A stretch of DNA of 36,225 nt from Halorhabdus amylolytica. GTDB lineage: Archaea > Halobacteriota > Halobacteria > Halobacteriales > Haloarculaceae. A model generated the notes under the pieces. The model did no database searches, was not told the DNA's origin, and worked only from the letters and a program-made list of their open reading frames with translations. Below are positions 1 to 7,231 of the stretch, in pieces (the stretch's first letter is position 1; the number at the start of each line of letters is the position of its first letter). The translations under genes and the position numbers were made by a program. The stretch is from NCBI RefSeq assembly GCF_004944975.1, contig NZ_SPQG01000004.1, forward strand, positions 21,867-58,091. The letters run 5' to 3'.

Positions 1-199
1 AGCTCTCGCTTACCCCTCCTCACCGTGAGGCTGCGCGGGCTGCCGGGCTTTCGTGCTGTTTCCTTCGCTCGTCGGCTTCCGGAAACGGATATCACTGCGC
101 GCGGCTTTGAGGTACTGCCTCCGGCGCTGCGCGCCGTCGGCCCGCTCGCTTTACTGTGGACTCCATGAAAATGAAAAATGATTCAATACTCAAATCGAG

Positions 200-868
200 C
201 TATGAGAACCGAACCTCATTAAGATAAATTCGGAGAACTTTTTCACCATCCTCGTCCGTAGTGACCTCTTCACCTTCCTTTTCAAATCTATACAACAAGC
301 CGGCTTCCGAAGTGAGATCATCATCAGTGAGTTGATTAGCTAATTCATCGGCCGCTTCCGCTACCGAGGTCCAACTTTCCAAAACCACACCTGTGTGTTC
401 TTCTGGATCATAGGCTGCCTGAAAATAACCCTCTAAATTATCCTTTATATCTGTTTCACGACCAACAAATGTTCTAACAAACGAGTCTTCATTATGTATC
501 AAAACTGACTTTTCTTCAGTCTCCTCTTCTTCATCGGATCTTTTCTCTTGCTCTGCTTCAATCTCTTCCCACAGACGGTCAATATGGCTTGTCGCGATTT
601 CATGCCGCCTCTCTTCAGAGTCTTCAGGAGTGATCTGTATACTAAACGTCTTATCGCCATGGAAAAGAATTAGACCGATAGTAGCCGCTCGATACAAGCT
701 AGAATATAGCGAACTTTCATCAGAAACGTTCTCTGGTTCAGTACTCTGCTTAAGTAACTCATTTCTTAGTTCTTCTGGAGTGAACTTTTCCTCATCAAAG
801 TGCTCTCATGCATCAAAGTACGTTTCTCTGAGATGATCGACTCCGGGAAGTCTGCCACTATCACTCAT
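200..868 (-). pseudogene. Hypothetical acidic protein, interrupted by an in-frame TGA
   Basis: Read from ATG at 868, the frame gives MSDSGRLPGVDHLRETYFDA, then a TGA at 808-806, and then continues open for about 200 residues to 200. The whole frame looks like one protein: it is rich in Glu and Asp before and after the stop and has no second disruption. Only a TTG at 697 offers an internal restart, giving about 165 residues. Base use is much richer in A/T than the neighbouring genes, which suggests recent transfer. I do not recognise the family; there is no membrane segment or clear motif. It lies just downstream of the replication gene on the same strand, with an A/T-rich gap (869-937) that could hold its promoter. 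A sequencing error or a CGA-to-TGA mutation would both explain the stop. Confidence 0.5.
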
Positions 869-937
869 GGATGGACAATCTAACCCAATGAATATATCAT
901 TAACCCTGTCTAAATTATATTTTAGTTGTAGATTTAA

Positions 938-2797
938 CTATTCCTTGTCAGAATCAGAATCTGCTGACGAAATATACCCAGGCGGATCATTCTCTCGATC
1001 GACTACGGGTAACTCGTCATCATCCTGGGCCACATCCTCGACAGCTTCGAGGTCGCGCGGTTGTGGGCCGAGCGACCCGTTCGGCATGTCCCAGACGGCA
1101 TACGCACCGAGGTAGTCGATCAGACACCGATACGACGGGTCTTCGGGCAGCGTCGAGCGAACGCCAGGCCGTTCAACCTCGGTGATCGCTCGTTCTATCG
1201 CGGCTTCGAGATCGTCGAGATTGTCCCATCGACGCCGTCCGAGTTCGTCACGGATCGGCGTCTCACAGGCGTTCTTTACCGAGTCGAGCGAACACCACCG
1301 GACGGCCTCACGCACGTCCGGATCGCGGGTGTGTTCGTTCGGCTTGATCCCTTCGGTGATAGCCTTCGAGCACGACCAGAAGCGCCGGTTCGTCGCCCAG
1401 TACAGCGCCAGCTTCCACGTCGCCGCTTTGTCCGCGTACGTCTCTCGCTCGGCGTCGTCGGGCTCCTCGAACGACTCGGTAGCGTCCAGCAGCGAACCGA
1501 ACGTCACGCTCAGGTACTTGCCGAGGTAGCCGCCGGCGGTCGCTTCCATCTCGTCGGCGTCGTCGCCGAACTCGATCAGGTCGTGAGCCTGGGTTCGGTC
1601 TCGAATCCACGCTTCGCCGTGATCGTGGTCGCCGAAGCGGTACCAGTCGACGAAACCTTCGTCGCTCTGGAACTCGGGTTCCAGGTCGGCGAGATCGTCG
1701 CGATAGACCAGCGGGTACATATCGACGATCTCCGCCTGTCCGTAGTCCATCCACTTCGCTTTCAGTTCGCCTTTGTCGCACAGCCACGGCATCCCGTCTT
1801 TGTCGCGGGTCGGCACGTCGAAGAACAGCACGTGCAGATGCGGATACCCTTTCTCGGAGAACTCCAGCGCCTTGATGTACTCCGGTCGCTTGCGCGGTCG
1901 CCCGGTCACCTCATCGTCGAGTTCGGGACGCCAGCCGACCGTGCCCTCGTCGCGGGTGTCGCCTTTCGTCGACGGGTCACTGTCGAAGTACGACAGCAGC
2001 CGGTTGAAGTTCTCGTTGATCGATTCGATTCCGTCGAGCAACGAGTCCTGACGCTTCGGGTCGGTCGTCAGCGTACACAGCACGGCGTTCTCGGCGTGTT
2101 CGTAGCCGTATTCCAGCGCGTCGTTGAATCGGGCAAACTGTTTCGAGATCCGGCCCTGGTCGTTGAAGCGGGTCTTGTACCGCTTCGTCATACGACGCGT
2201 CGATTCAGCGCCGCGACCGTCGACCATGTACACGTCGAACAGTAGCCGGTAGTCCTCAATGCGATTCAGGTAGGATGTAAAACCGTCTTCGAGCAGGTCA
2301 CGAAGCCGGTCATCCACTGAATCGACCATTGAGAGCCTGTTCCGCAGAAACTCGCGGTCGTACAGGAGATCGTCGGAGTTGGCCGTTTGAGTAATGCCTT
2401 CTGTAATCAAGTCAAGAAGCCGCAGGGTGGGCGTGACCATCAGAACGCCCGACGGCTCCGACTTGCGCACGTACGGCTCCTCGGGTTCGGCGAGATCGTT
2501 CACGAACCTATACGCAAACTGATAGTCAGCGTCGGAACCTTCGACACGTTCGCACTGCTCCGGCGAGACGCCTTTCACTGCGTACGAGACAACGTGCGTC
2601 AGCGGCGTTCCCTCGGGATGTTCCGCGAGGAACTTCGCTATCCGCACTCGTTGCTCGTCACGCTCAGTGAGCGTCCCGTCGATCAGCGGACCGTAGCCGA
2701 GCAAGTCGCGCTCGTCCAGCAGGTCCGCTAACTCGGGAGTGTTACATCTGGCGAGGTCGAGCCCGCCCAGGTGTCCGGGAGGCTCGACAACACTCAT
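938..2797 (-). CDS. HUH-type rolling-circle replication initiator (RepA-like)
   Basis: This 619-residue protein shows the three motifs of rolling-circle initiators in order. Motif 1 is CTLTTDP near residues 241-247. Motif 2 is the metal-binding HLH at 320-322, within KGYPHLHVLFFD. Motif 3 is YLGKYLS at 424-430, carrying the candidate nicking tyrosines Y424 and Y428. Such proteins cut one strand at the double-strand origin and stay bound through the tyrosine. The size and motif spacing fit the haloarchaeal RepA group known from virus SNJ1 and related plasmids, which is distantly like IS91 transposases (family knowledge, not searched). The start is the ATG at 2797; the hairpin-rich segment just upstream could be the origin. 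The N-terminal 230 residues are of unknown function. The C-terminus is strongly acidic. Confidence 0.85.
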   Translation of the reverse strand: MSVVEPPGHLGGLDLARCNTPELADLLDERDLLGYGPLIDGTLTERDEQRVRIAKFLAEHPEGTPLTHVVSYAVKGVSPEQCERVEGSDADYQFAYRFVNDLAEPEEPYVRKSEPSGVLMVTPTLRLLDLITEGITQTANSDDLLYDREFLRNRLSMVDSVDDRLRDLLEDGFTSYLNRIEDYRLLFDVYMVDGRGAESTRRMTKRYKTRFNDQGRISKQFARFNDALEYGYEHAENAVLCTLTTDPKRQDSLLDGIESINENFNRLLSYFDSDPSTKGDTRDEGTVGWRPELDDEVTGRPRKRPEYIKALEFSEKGYPHLHVLFFDVPTRDKDGMPWLCDKGELKAKWMDYGQAEIVDMYPLVYRDDLADLEPEFQSDEGFVDWYRFGDHDHGEAWIRDRTQAHDLIEFGDDADEMEATAGGYLGKYLSVTFGSLLDATESFEEPDDAERETYADKAATWKLALYWATNRRFWSCSKAITEGIKPNEHTRDPDVREAVRWCSLDSVKNACETPIRDELGRRRWDNLDDLEAAIERAITEVERPGVRSTLPEDPSYRCLIDYLGAYAVWDMPNGSLGPQPRDLEAVEDVAQDDDELPVVDRENDPPGYISSADSDSDKE

Positions 2798-2857
2798 TGG
2801 AGAGCAGTGAGGAAGCCGGGGGCATGCTGGGGAGTGGCGTTGCTACTCGTGAACGGC

Positions 2858-2922
2858 GAGCCGACCCCCGTCGAGGGGGCCGGCTCTCCGGTCGACCCAC
2901 TATCGACGCGGTGGGTGGGTCG
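2858..2922. repeat. Cluster of inverted repeats upstream of rep, candidate replication origin
   Basis: Two hairpins lie side by side in the 157-base gap before the rep start. The first pairs 2858-2869 with 2875-2886 (12 bp, one mismatch, 5-base loop). The second pairs CGACCCAC at 2893-2900 with GTGGGTCG at 2915-2922 (8 bp, perfect). More CCACC/GGTGG symmetry follows to about 2940. Rolling-circle replicons usually carry their nick site in such a structure near rep. It could also be a terminator of the small-gene run or a rep operator. Confidence 0.4.
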
Positions 2923-2954
2923 GTGAGTGGACCACCCAGGTGGCCCGGTGCGCA

Positions 2955-3293
2955 TCAGTCACCGGAGCCGGATACCGGGAGTTCCTCCCGGTGGTCCTTG
3001 TCCTGGTGTCGCCAGTGAGCGACGACACCGATGTTTTCGGGCGTGTTCAGCCAGGGGATCGGACAGCGGTGATACGTGTGGCAGGCGTCGCCGAACACGT
3101 CGTGCGGATCAGCGCCGTCAGCGATCGCGCACAGTTGGTGAATGTAGATCGTATCATACCGGCCGTCAAACCGGCAGCGGACGAACTCGTACCCGAGTCC
3201 GTTCGTCGAAACGGTGGGGATCAGAACCGGACCGGGACCCATGACGGGACTGCCGTCCAGCCGCCGGAACTCAGTCGACCGATCACTACTCAT
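2955..3293 (-). CDS. HNH-like small protein (paralogue of 3865-4206)
   Basis: This 112-residue protein has a core reading IYIHQLCAIADGADP, then VFG, an HTYHR cluster, WLNTPENIGVV and HWRHQDKDH. It follows the layout of HNH endonucleases: an entry helix with HQL, a histidine cluster near 72-75, an Asn at 83 or 87, and a last His near 96-101. Whether it cuts DNA is uncertain, because the first His pair is spaced H-T-Y-H rather than the usual HH. I chose the ATG at 3293 because it overlaps the previous gene's stop by 8 bases; a longer upstream frame to 3479 is GC-rich run-on. It is the last of five overlapping genes and lies just before the rep gene. Its sister is gene 3865-4206. Confidence 0.6.
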   Translation of the reverse strand: MSSDRSTEFRRLDGSPVMGPGPVLIPTVSTNGLGYEFVRCRFDGRYDTIYIHQLCAIADGADPHDVFGDACHTYHRCPIPWLNTPENIGVVAHWRHQDKDHREELPVSGSGD

Positions 3294-3672
3294 CGGTCTC
3301 CCTCCCTGGGAACCGAGTCGTTCGCTCACGATCACCGCACCGCAGTCGAGAACCCCCCTCACCCTCCGGGTTCGGGGGATGCGCTCGGGCTTCCGGGTCG
3401 CCCCGCGAGGGGGCGCTTCCAGTCTGTCGAGCCGGTGCGGACCGCGATTGGCGCTCGCGGTCCGGTCCGGGATGCTCACTCCGCTGCGCTTCCGGGCCTG
3501 CCGGCTCTCCCTCGCCCTCGCTTGTGACGGCTATCCAACCGCGAGAAACACCGAGCACGTCCGAGCAGGTACGACACAGCGTGTTCTCTGTCGTCACTGC
3601 ATCAACGTGATTGATGCACTCCTCGCCGCAGCAGGCACAGAAGTACCGGACGAACTGTGACCAGTCCGTCAT
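3286..3672 (-). CDS. Small zinc-ribbon protein
   Basis: The 128-residue frame begins with about 45 residues holding two CxxC pairs (CACC near 12-15 and CRTC near 33-36), the pattern of a zinc ribbon. The remaining 80 residues are Arg-, Pro-, Glu- and Ser-rich and look disordered or poorly conserved. The true end could be shorter if a frameshift has occurred. Its ATG overlaps the stop of the gene before it by 4 bases, and its stop overlaps the start of the next by 8, so it is probably co-translated. Small zinc-finger proteins of this size are common in haloarchaeal viruses and plasmids and may bind DNA or other proteins. No precise function can be given. Confidence 0.5.
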   Translation of the reverse strand: MTDWSQFVRYFCACCGEECINHVDAVTTENTLCRTCSDVLGVSRGWIAVTSEGEGEPAGPEAQRSEHPGPDRERQSRSAPARQTGSAPSRGDPEARAHPPNPEGEGGSRLRCGDRERTTRFPGRETDE

Positions 3673-3872
3673 TGACCATCACCGTCCTCGACGAGTGCGG
3701 ATTGACAGGTAGCCGTACCTAGTCGAGACGACCGCTCTGCGTGGCGTAGGTGCCGAATGAAAGCGTTCTTCGAGAGTGTCCGAACCGGGCGCGAGTGAGA
3801 CGCCTCACGGACCTCAGCGTACAGATCAACGAGGTCCGGGACGAGTTCGACCAGCAGCACCGTCTCAGTCAT
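3669..3872 (-). CDS. Unrecognised 67-residue protein of the element
   Basis: This small gene starts at ATG 3872, within the 3' end of the gene before it (stop at 3865), and ends in an ATGA overlap with the zinc-ribbon gene. Both overlaps support translation. The N-terminal half (TETVLLVELVPDLVDLYAEV) is likely helical and hydrophobic-amphipathic; the middle is basic with Arg and His. I recognise no family. A GTG at 3881 would add three residues. It could be a small DNA-binding or regulatory protein, but this is not shown by any motif. Confidence 0.4.
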   Translation of the reverse strand: MTETVLLVELVPDLVDLYAEVREASHSRPVRTLSKNAFIRHLRHAERSSRLGTATCQSALVEDGDGQ

Positions 3873-4206
3873 CGTCACCACCTCGAAGGTTCTCCTCGCG
3901 GTGTTCCCAGCGAAGGGTTACCTCGACGGACTCGGGCGTGTCGATCGCCGGAATCTGCTGATCGCCAACCTCGATCGGCGCTGGTGGCACCTCGTCGTCG
4001 AGATCGAGCCACTCGTCCAGCGGGCGGTGATGGACGTCGGTCAGCTCCGAAAAGACCCACTCGGGATCAGCACCGCCGGCAATCGCACACAACTGATGAA
4101 CGTACACAGTCTCGTCCTCACCGCCGTACCACGACCGTGCGTAGGCGTAGCCGTGTCCGGTCAGCGTGATCGACGGCGGCTTTTGCCGGCACGCATCAGT
4201 GATCAT
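3865..4206 (-). CDS. HNH-like small protein (paralogue of 2955-3293)
   Basis: The 113-residue product shares with its neighbour the block VYVHQLCAIAGGADP, then VF, a VHHRP histidine pair, WLD, DTPESVEV and a final RWEHREENL. Unlike the sister it keeps the adjacent His-His of classical HNH enzymes. It has an extra stretch of about 20 residues (DEVPPAPIEVGDQQI) between the His pair and the DTPE segment. HNH proteins bind a metal in a beta-beta-alpha fold and nick or cut DNA. In small elements they may aid recombination or replication, or act as selfish nucleases. The start ATG at 4206 overlaps the stop of the gene before it (ATGA). Confidence 0.6.
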   Translation of the reverse strand: MITDACRQKPPSITLTGHGYAYARSWYGGEDETVYVHQLCAIAGGADPEWVFSELTDVHHRPLDEWLDLDDEVPPAPIEVGDQQIPAIDTPESVEVTLRWEHREENLRGGDDD

Positions 4207-4409
4207 CGACGATCACCCTCCTCGAAGGATTCGACCGCCTGGCGAACCTCCTCGTCGGTCGCACTATCGTCGACGAGACGGGACGCACGAACGAACTCAC
4301 ACGGGCCGAACGGCCACGCTTCGCGGCGGGAAACCTCAACGATATGATGCAGTCTGCGAACCGAGAGGTCGGGGTTATTGGTGCTACTTAAAGACCGACT
4401 TAATTGCAC
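4203..4409 (-). CDS. Unrecognised 68-residue protein, first gene of the element's small-gene run
   Basis: The C-terminal part (HHIVEVSRREAWPFGPCEFV, then a Glu/Asp-rich helix ending in EEGDRR) looks like real protein and ends in an ATGA overlap with the next gene. The open frame extends back through the tRNA to 4688, which cannot be coding. The only usable start between the tRNA and the conserved-looking part is GTG at 4409, giving 68 residues. A TATA-like stretch inside the palindrome at 4437-4462 would place a transcript start near 4420, which fits. Another TATA-like site (4384-4393) lies inside the frame but has no start codon behind it. The function is unknown. Confidence 0.4.
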   Translation of the reverse strand: MQLSRSLSSTNNPDLSVRRLHHIVEVSRREAWPFGPCEFVRASRLVDDSATDEEVRQAVESFEEGDRR

Positions 4410-4436
4410 CTCAACGTCCGCAGGAAGTTGGCCGCT

Positions 4437-4462
4437 CGCACACCTAAACGTGTAGGTGTGCG
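4437..4462. promoter_or_regulatory. 10-bp palindrome overlapping a TATA-like element
   Basis: CGCACACCTA at 4437-4446 is followed by six bases and then its exact complement TAGGTGTGCG at 4453-4462. On the minus strand the centre reads CGTTTAGG, a plausible haloarchaeal TATA element about 27 bases before the expected start of the small-gene run. A perfect inverted repeat over a promoter is the usual form of a repressor operator. It could instead form a terminator hairpin after tRNA-Pro, but the T-run lies before it, at 4471-4474, not after it. Confidence 0.45.
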
Positions 4463-4470
4463 GATCTGTC

Positions 4471-4480
4471 AAAAGTTTGA
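4471..4480 (-). terminator. T-run after tRNA-Pro
   Basis: Directly after the tRNA-Pro 3' end the minus strand reads TCAAACTTTT. Short oligo-T runs end tRNA transcription in archaea without a hairpin. Confidence 0.45.
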
Positions 4481-4481
4481 G

Positions 4482-4552
4482 TGGGGCCGCCGAGATTCGA
4501 ACTCGGGTCCGACGCACCCCATGCGCCGAGGATACCGCTACCCTACGGTCCC
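4482..4552 (-). tRNA. tRNA-Pro (GGG), attachment-site tRNA
   Basis: The minus strand folds as a 71-base tRNA. The acceptor is GGGACCG with CGGCCCC, the D-arm is GGGT..TCCT, and the anticodon stem GGCGC/GCGTC encloses the loop ATGGGGT (anticodon GGG at 34-36). The T-arm CCGAG-TTCGAAT-CTCGG is perfect, and the discriminator is A. CCA is not encoded. The acceptor stem has one A4-C69 mismatch, which would be healed if base 4486 were A on the plus strand. The odd base lies in the 3' part that an integrating element would supply. Base 32 is A, where a pyrimidine is usual. A TATA-like CCTTAACTC lies about 28 bases upstream (4576-4587). Confidence 0.85.
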
Positions 4553-4690
4553 GCGATTCGAGCAACGAGAGAGCGGGAGTTAAGGCCTTCGTTTCGTCCG
4601 GGCGGGACGAGCGATACACGGATCCGACAATCAGAAAGAGACAATGGAAATCCTCCGGATAGCTGATCGCGCCACCAGTCAACACCAAAC

Positions 4691-4713
4691 TGTGACAAGC
4701 CGGCCGTCACAGC
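4691..4713. terminator. Inverted repeat after cbf5, possible terminator
   Basis: CTGTGAC at 4691-4697 pairs with GTCACAG at 4707-4713 around a 9-base loop, eight bases beyond the cbf5 stop. No strong T-run follows, so the terminator role is weak. The rest of the 168-base gap to tRNA-Pro holds only the tRNA promoter region. Confidence 0.25.
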
Positions 4714-4720
4714 CGGTCTT

Positions 4721-5605
4721 TCAGACCAGCACGCGTTCGAGATCCACGACAGTTCCCTCCTCGACCGCCGGATCCTCAATCAATCGCCCCAGACACACCG
4801 CCGCCCCGTTCGGCGTGTAGCAGGTCACGAGCGGCTCGGCGTCCGGATCGAGGCCCTCGTCGGCGTCGACAACTCCGGGGGCATAGACGGGTGCGCCTTC
4901 CGCGACCGACTCCGCAGCACTCTCGGCGATGATCACCGACGGTACGTCTACCAGCGCATGTTCGGCGGGCTGGACGACGTCTTCGAGCGCTTCGGGGTCG
5001 TCGTCCTCGCGCCACCACGAAAGTGCGTCGACAAAGTCATGGAGGGTTGCCAGATCCCGATCGTCGAAGGGGTCGGTTCCGACGCGCCGGAGGTCGCCCA
5101 TGTGTGCGCCAGTCCCCAGCGCCAGCCCGAGGTCGTGACAGAGTTTCCGGATGTACGTTCCGCTCTCACAGCGCACGCGGAGCAAGGCCTGGCGGTCCTC
5201 GACCTCCAGCACGTCGAGTTCGTGGATCTCGCGAGTCCGGAGTCGGCGCACGACGGCGCTCTTTTTCGGCGGTTTCTGGTAGATCTCACCCTCGAAGTCG
5301 GCGGCGACCCGTTCGAGATCGTCCGTCCGTCCGCGATCGTGGAGTTCCAGCACCGCGACGTACTCCTTCTCGCTGTCGTCGAAGACCTGGGCCATTCGCG
5401 TGGCGTCGCCCAGCAGCATCGGCAGACAGCCGGTCACTTTCGGATCGAGTGTCCCGGCGTGGGCGGCTCGTTTGACTCCCGCTAGTTCGCGCACCCAGGC
5501 GGCGACCTGGTGGGCGGAGGGGCCGGGCGGTTTATCGAGATTGATCACACCGAACTTGAGCAGTTCGGCGGGCGAGCGCTCGGCGGGCGGGCCACGCAGT
5601 ACCAT
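4721..5605 (-). CDS. truB: Archaeal tRNA/rRNA pseudouridine synthase Cbf5 (TruB family)
   Basis: This 294-residue enzyme converts uridine to pseudouridine. It is the catalytic protein of archaeal H/ACA guide RNPs (with Nop10, L7Ae and Gar1) and also acts on tRNA U55. The catalytic aspartate is D54 in HAGTLDPKVTG. The N-terminal LDKPPGPSAHQV motif and the RCESGTYIRKLCHDLG substrate-binding segment are typical. A PUA domain closes the protein from about residue 215. I chose ATG 5605 because it overlaps the cmk stop by one base (TGATG) and begins close to the conserved domain; the open frame to 5713 is run-on through cmk. It is co-transcribed behind cmk. The spacer-free junction implies coupled translation. 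Confidence 0.95.
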   Translation of the reverse strand: MVLRGPPAERSPAELLKFGVINLDKPPGPSAHQVAAWVRELAGVKRAAHAGTLDPKVTGCLPMLLGDATRMAQVFDDSEKEYVAVLELHDRGRTDDLERVAADFEGEIYQKPPKKSAVVRRLRTREIHELDVLEVEDRQALLRVRCESGTYIRKLCHDLGLALGTGAHMGDLRRVGTDPFDDRDLATLHDFVDALSWWREDDDPEALEDVVQPAEHALVDVPSVIIAESAAESVAEGAPVYAPGVVDADEGLDPDAEPLVTCYTPNGAAVCLGRLIEDPAVEEGTVVDLERVLV

Positions 5606-6183
5606 CAGAAATCGTAGGAGACGCCCTCGACGGGGGCTTTGCCTTCGTCGCTGTTCTGGTCGTAAGACTCGACGGCGTGGAGGACGACGCTCAACACGCC
5701 TTGGGGGCCCCACCGGGCAGTGTTGATCGCCAGGTCGTAGATCGAGAGGTCGTCGATGTCGATGCCGTAGTACTCTTGATATCGCTGGGCCTCGCTCTCA
5801 CCCCGCTCTCTCGTCTCGGTTTTGGCCTGTTCGATCGGTTTGTTCTCCCGCTGGGCGATCCGGTCGGCACGGACGGCGACCGGTGCATCCAGCCAGAGCT
5901 TTAGGTCGGCGTGGTCGCTGGCCATCCAGCCGGCCAGTCGCGATTCGAGAACGAGATCGTCGCGATCCCGGGAAATCGTCCGCAGACGTCGATCGAGGTC
6001 CAGATCGATCTCTTCGTCCTCTTCGGCCTGTTTGTTCAGTTCGAGCGGGGTCATGTCGCGTTCCTCGGCGAGCGATCGAAAGATGTCACCGCCGCTTACG
6101 TGCTCGTAGTCCAGAGCGTCGGCGAGACTCTCCGCGAGTGTGCTCTTGCCGCTGCCGGCGGGGCCCGAGACGGTGATCAACAT
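5605..6183 (-). CDS. cmk: Cytidylate kinase
   Basis: The 192-residue protein phosphorylates CMP and dCMP with ATP. The P-loop GPAGSGKST is at residues 7-15. The [13 protein letters not shown] segment is the substrate-binding region typical of archaeal Cmk, and the ARWGPQGV segment lies near the C-terminus. Two ATGs are possible, at 6192 and 6183. A TATA-like ctttttac at 6204-6213 is centred 26 bases before 6183, exactly right for a leaderless transcript starting at the second ATG, so I prefer 6183. The gene overlaps cbf5 by one base. It sits 89 bases after the DUF106 gene with its own promoter. Confidence 0.93.
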   Translation of the reverse strand: MLITVSGPAGSGKSTLAESLADALDYEHVSGGDIFRSLAEERDMTPLELNKQAEEDEEIDLDLDRRLRTISRDRDDLVLESRLAGWMASDHADLKLWLDAPVAVRADRIAQRENKPIEQAKTETRERGESEAQRYQEYYGIDIDDLSIYDLAINTARWGPQGVLSVVLHAVESYDQNSDEGKAPVEGVSYDF

Positions 6184-6203
6184 ACCCGACATGGGAACGG
6201 CGC

Positions 6204-6213
6204 GGTAAAAAGC
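6204..6213 (-). promoter_or_regulatory. TATA element of cmk-cbf5
   Basis: The minus strand reads GCTTTTTACC here. Its centre is 26 bases before the second ATG of cmk, which supports a leaderless transcript and that start. Confidence 0.45.
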
Positions 6214-6272
6214 GGTGCGTCTCGCGTCAGGACGACGGTTACTTTCCGGCGGCCAAGGCGGTGTCTCGTCGC

Positions 6273-7151
6273 TCAGGTCGGCGAGGTCTGGACGTTCAAC
6301 GCTTTCCGGACGATCTGGCTGAACGAAAGTGAGCAGACGAAGTACCAGAACAGCCAGGCGGGCCAGGGGCCGAGCGTCCCGGCGTTCCAGTTGCTAACCT
6401 CGCCGAACAGCGGCATGACGATCGCGGTTTGCGATTCGCCAGTGATTCCGAGTCCAGTTTGCCAGTACAGCCACAGGAAGATCGGGATGGTAAAGAGCAT
6501 GATCCAGACCATCGGGCGGATCTGCTGTTTGAACATGCCCATCTGGTCGCTCATCATCTCCATCTGTTCTTGCTGGATGCGGTCGAGTTCCTCCTCGTTG
6601 CCCTCCTCTTTGGCGCGTTCGCGGCGCTCTTTGAGTTCTTGCATCTTCTCCTGGTGGTCGCCCATCCCACTCATGTCCATGAGATTGTCCTGCAACAAGG
6701 CCGACCAGAGTCCGGTCAACGTCGCCAGTACCAGGATCACCATGTAGAAGGGCATCATCGACTCTATCGGTCCGAGGACGGTGTCCAGAACGGTTCCGAC
6801 GGTGTTCTTGATCGACGGAATCGAGTAGCCGGCGATCAACGCGACGGCGCCGACGCCGGCGAGCTTGTCCCAGGTCGACCAGCCGCCGTCATCGTCCTCG
6901 TCGGGGTCGGCGTCTTCCAGGGCGTCGTGGACGCCCTCGGGGTCGTCGACGACGAACCCGTCGCCGTCTGCGTCGACCAGCAGCCCCGTCTCGATGAGTC
7001 GGCCCCACTGGCCGCTCGTGAGCTCGTCGCTGACGTCGCCCCACGAGACGCTGCCCTGCTCTTCAGCCGTCGAGAGCACCGCCTCGATGGCTCTCTCCAT
7101 GCTCGCATCCTCGGCCACGAGCCGGTCTATCTTCTCGCCTGTCCGTGCCAT
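6273..7151 (-). CDS. DUF106 (EMC3/TMCO1-like) membrane protein, YidC/Oxa1 superfamily
   Basis: The 292-residue protein has an N-terminal soluble part of about 90 residues that may form a winged helix, ending in an acidic linker. About four membrane segments follow: [45 protein letters not shown] and [15 protein letters not shown]. Between the second and third lies a charged coiled coil ([18 protein letters not shown], then [14 protein letters not shown]). This arrangement matches archaeal DUF106 proteins, relatives of YidC that insert membrane proteins near the ribosome. I chose ATG 7151 over an upstream start at 7184 because a TATA-like element at 7171-7181 is 25 bases before it. It stands between adk and cmk, a common haloarchaeal order. 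Confidence 0.88.
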   Translation of the reverse strand: MARTGEKIDRLVAEDASMERAIEAVLSTAEEQGSVSWGDVSDELTSGQWGRLIETGLLVDADGDGFVVDDPEGVHDALEDADPDEDDDGGWSTWDKLAGVGAVALIAGYSIPSIKNTVGTVLDTVLGPIESMMPFYMVILVLATLTGLWSALLQDNLMDMSGMGDHQEKMQELKERRERAKEEGNEEELDRIQQEQMEMMSDQMGMFKQQIRPMVWIMLFTIPIFLWLYWQTGLGITGESQTAIVMPLFGEVSNWNAGTLGPWPAWLFWYFVCSLSFSQIVRKALNVQTSPT

Positions 7152-7170
7152 CGATGTGTTCTCTAGGGAC

Positions 7171-7181
7171 CGCAGGTAAAT
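7171..7181 (-). promoter_or_regulatory. TATA element of the DUF106 gene
   Basis: The minus strand reads GTTGATTTACC, centred about 25 bases before ATG 7151. This fits a leaderless message and decides the start. Confidence 0.45.
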
Positions 7182-7231
7182 CAACTTTGTATTTGCACGA
7201 CGCTCCGGATCGAGACGTCTGGGTCACCCCG

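Larger units (their letters stand above)
1..4481. mobile_element. Integrated rolling-circle-type element or remnant abutting tRNA-Pro
   Basis: This block holds a replication initiator with HUH motifs, a run of tiny tightly overlapping genes, and an A/T-rich interrupted gene. None belongs to the housekeeping set that starts at 4721. It ends directly at the 3' end of a tRNA gene, the usual attachment point of archaeal plasmids and proviruses. I see no integrase and no second copy of the tRNA 3' end inside the window, so the left border is unknown and may lie before position 1. Bases 1-199 hold no gene I can support. The element resembles haloarchaeal plasmid/provirus modules that carry a RepA of the SNJ1 type. 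That comparison is from memory of the family and was not tested. Confidence 0.6.

Noticed and set aside
806-808. Selenocysteine or other recoding of the TGA in the A/T-rich gene
   Set aside because: I see no SECIS-like structure and haloarchaea are not known to use selenocysteine; a mutation or read error is simpler.
1061-2245. 394-codon open frame on the plus strand opposite rep
   Set aside because: Its product is Arg/Val-rich without domains, while the opposite strand has the HUH motifs; it is a GC-rich shadow.
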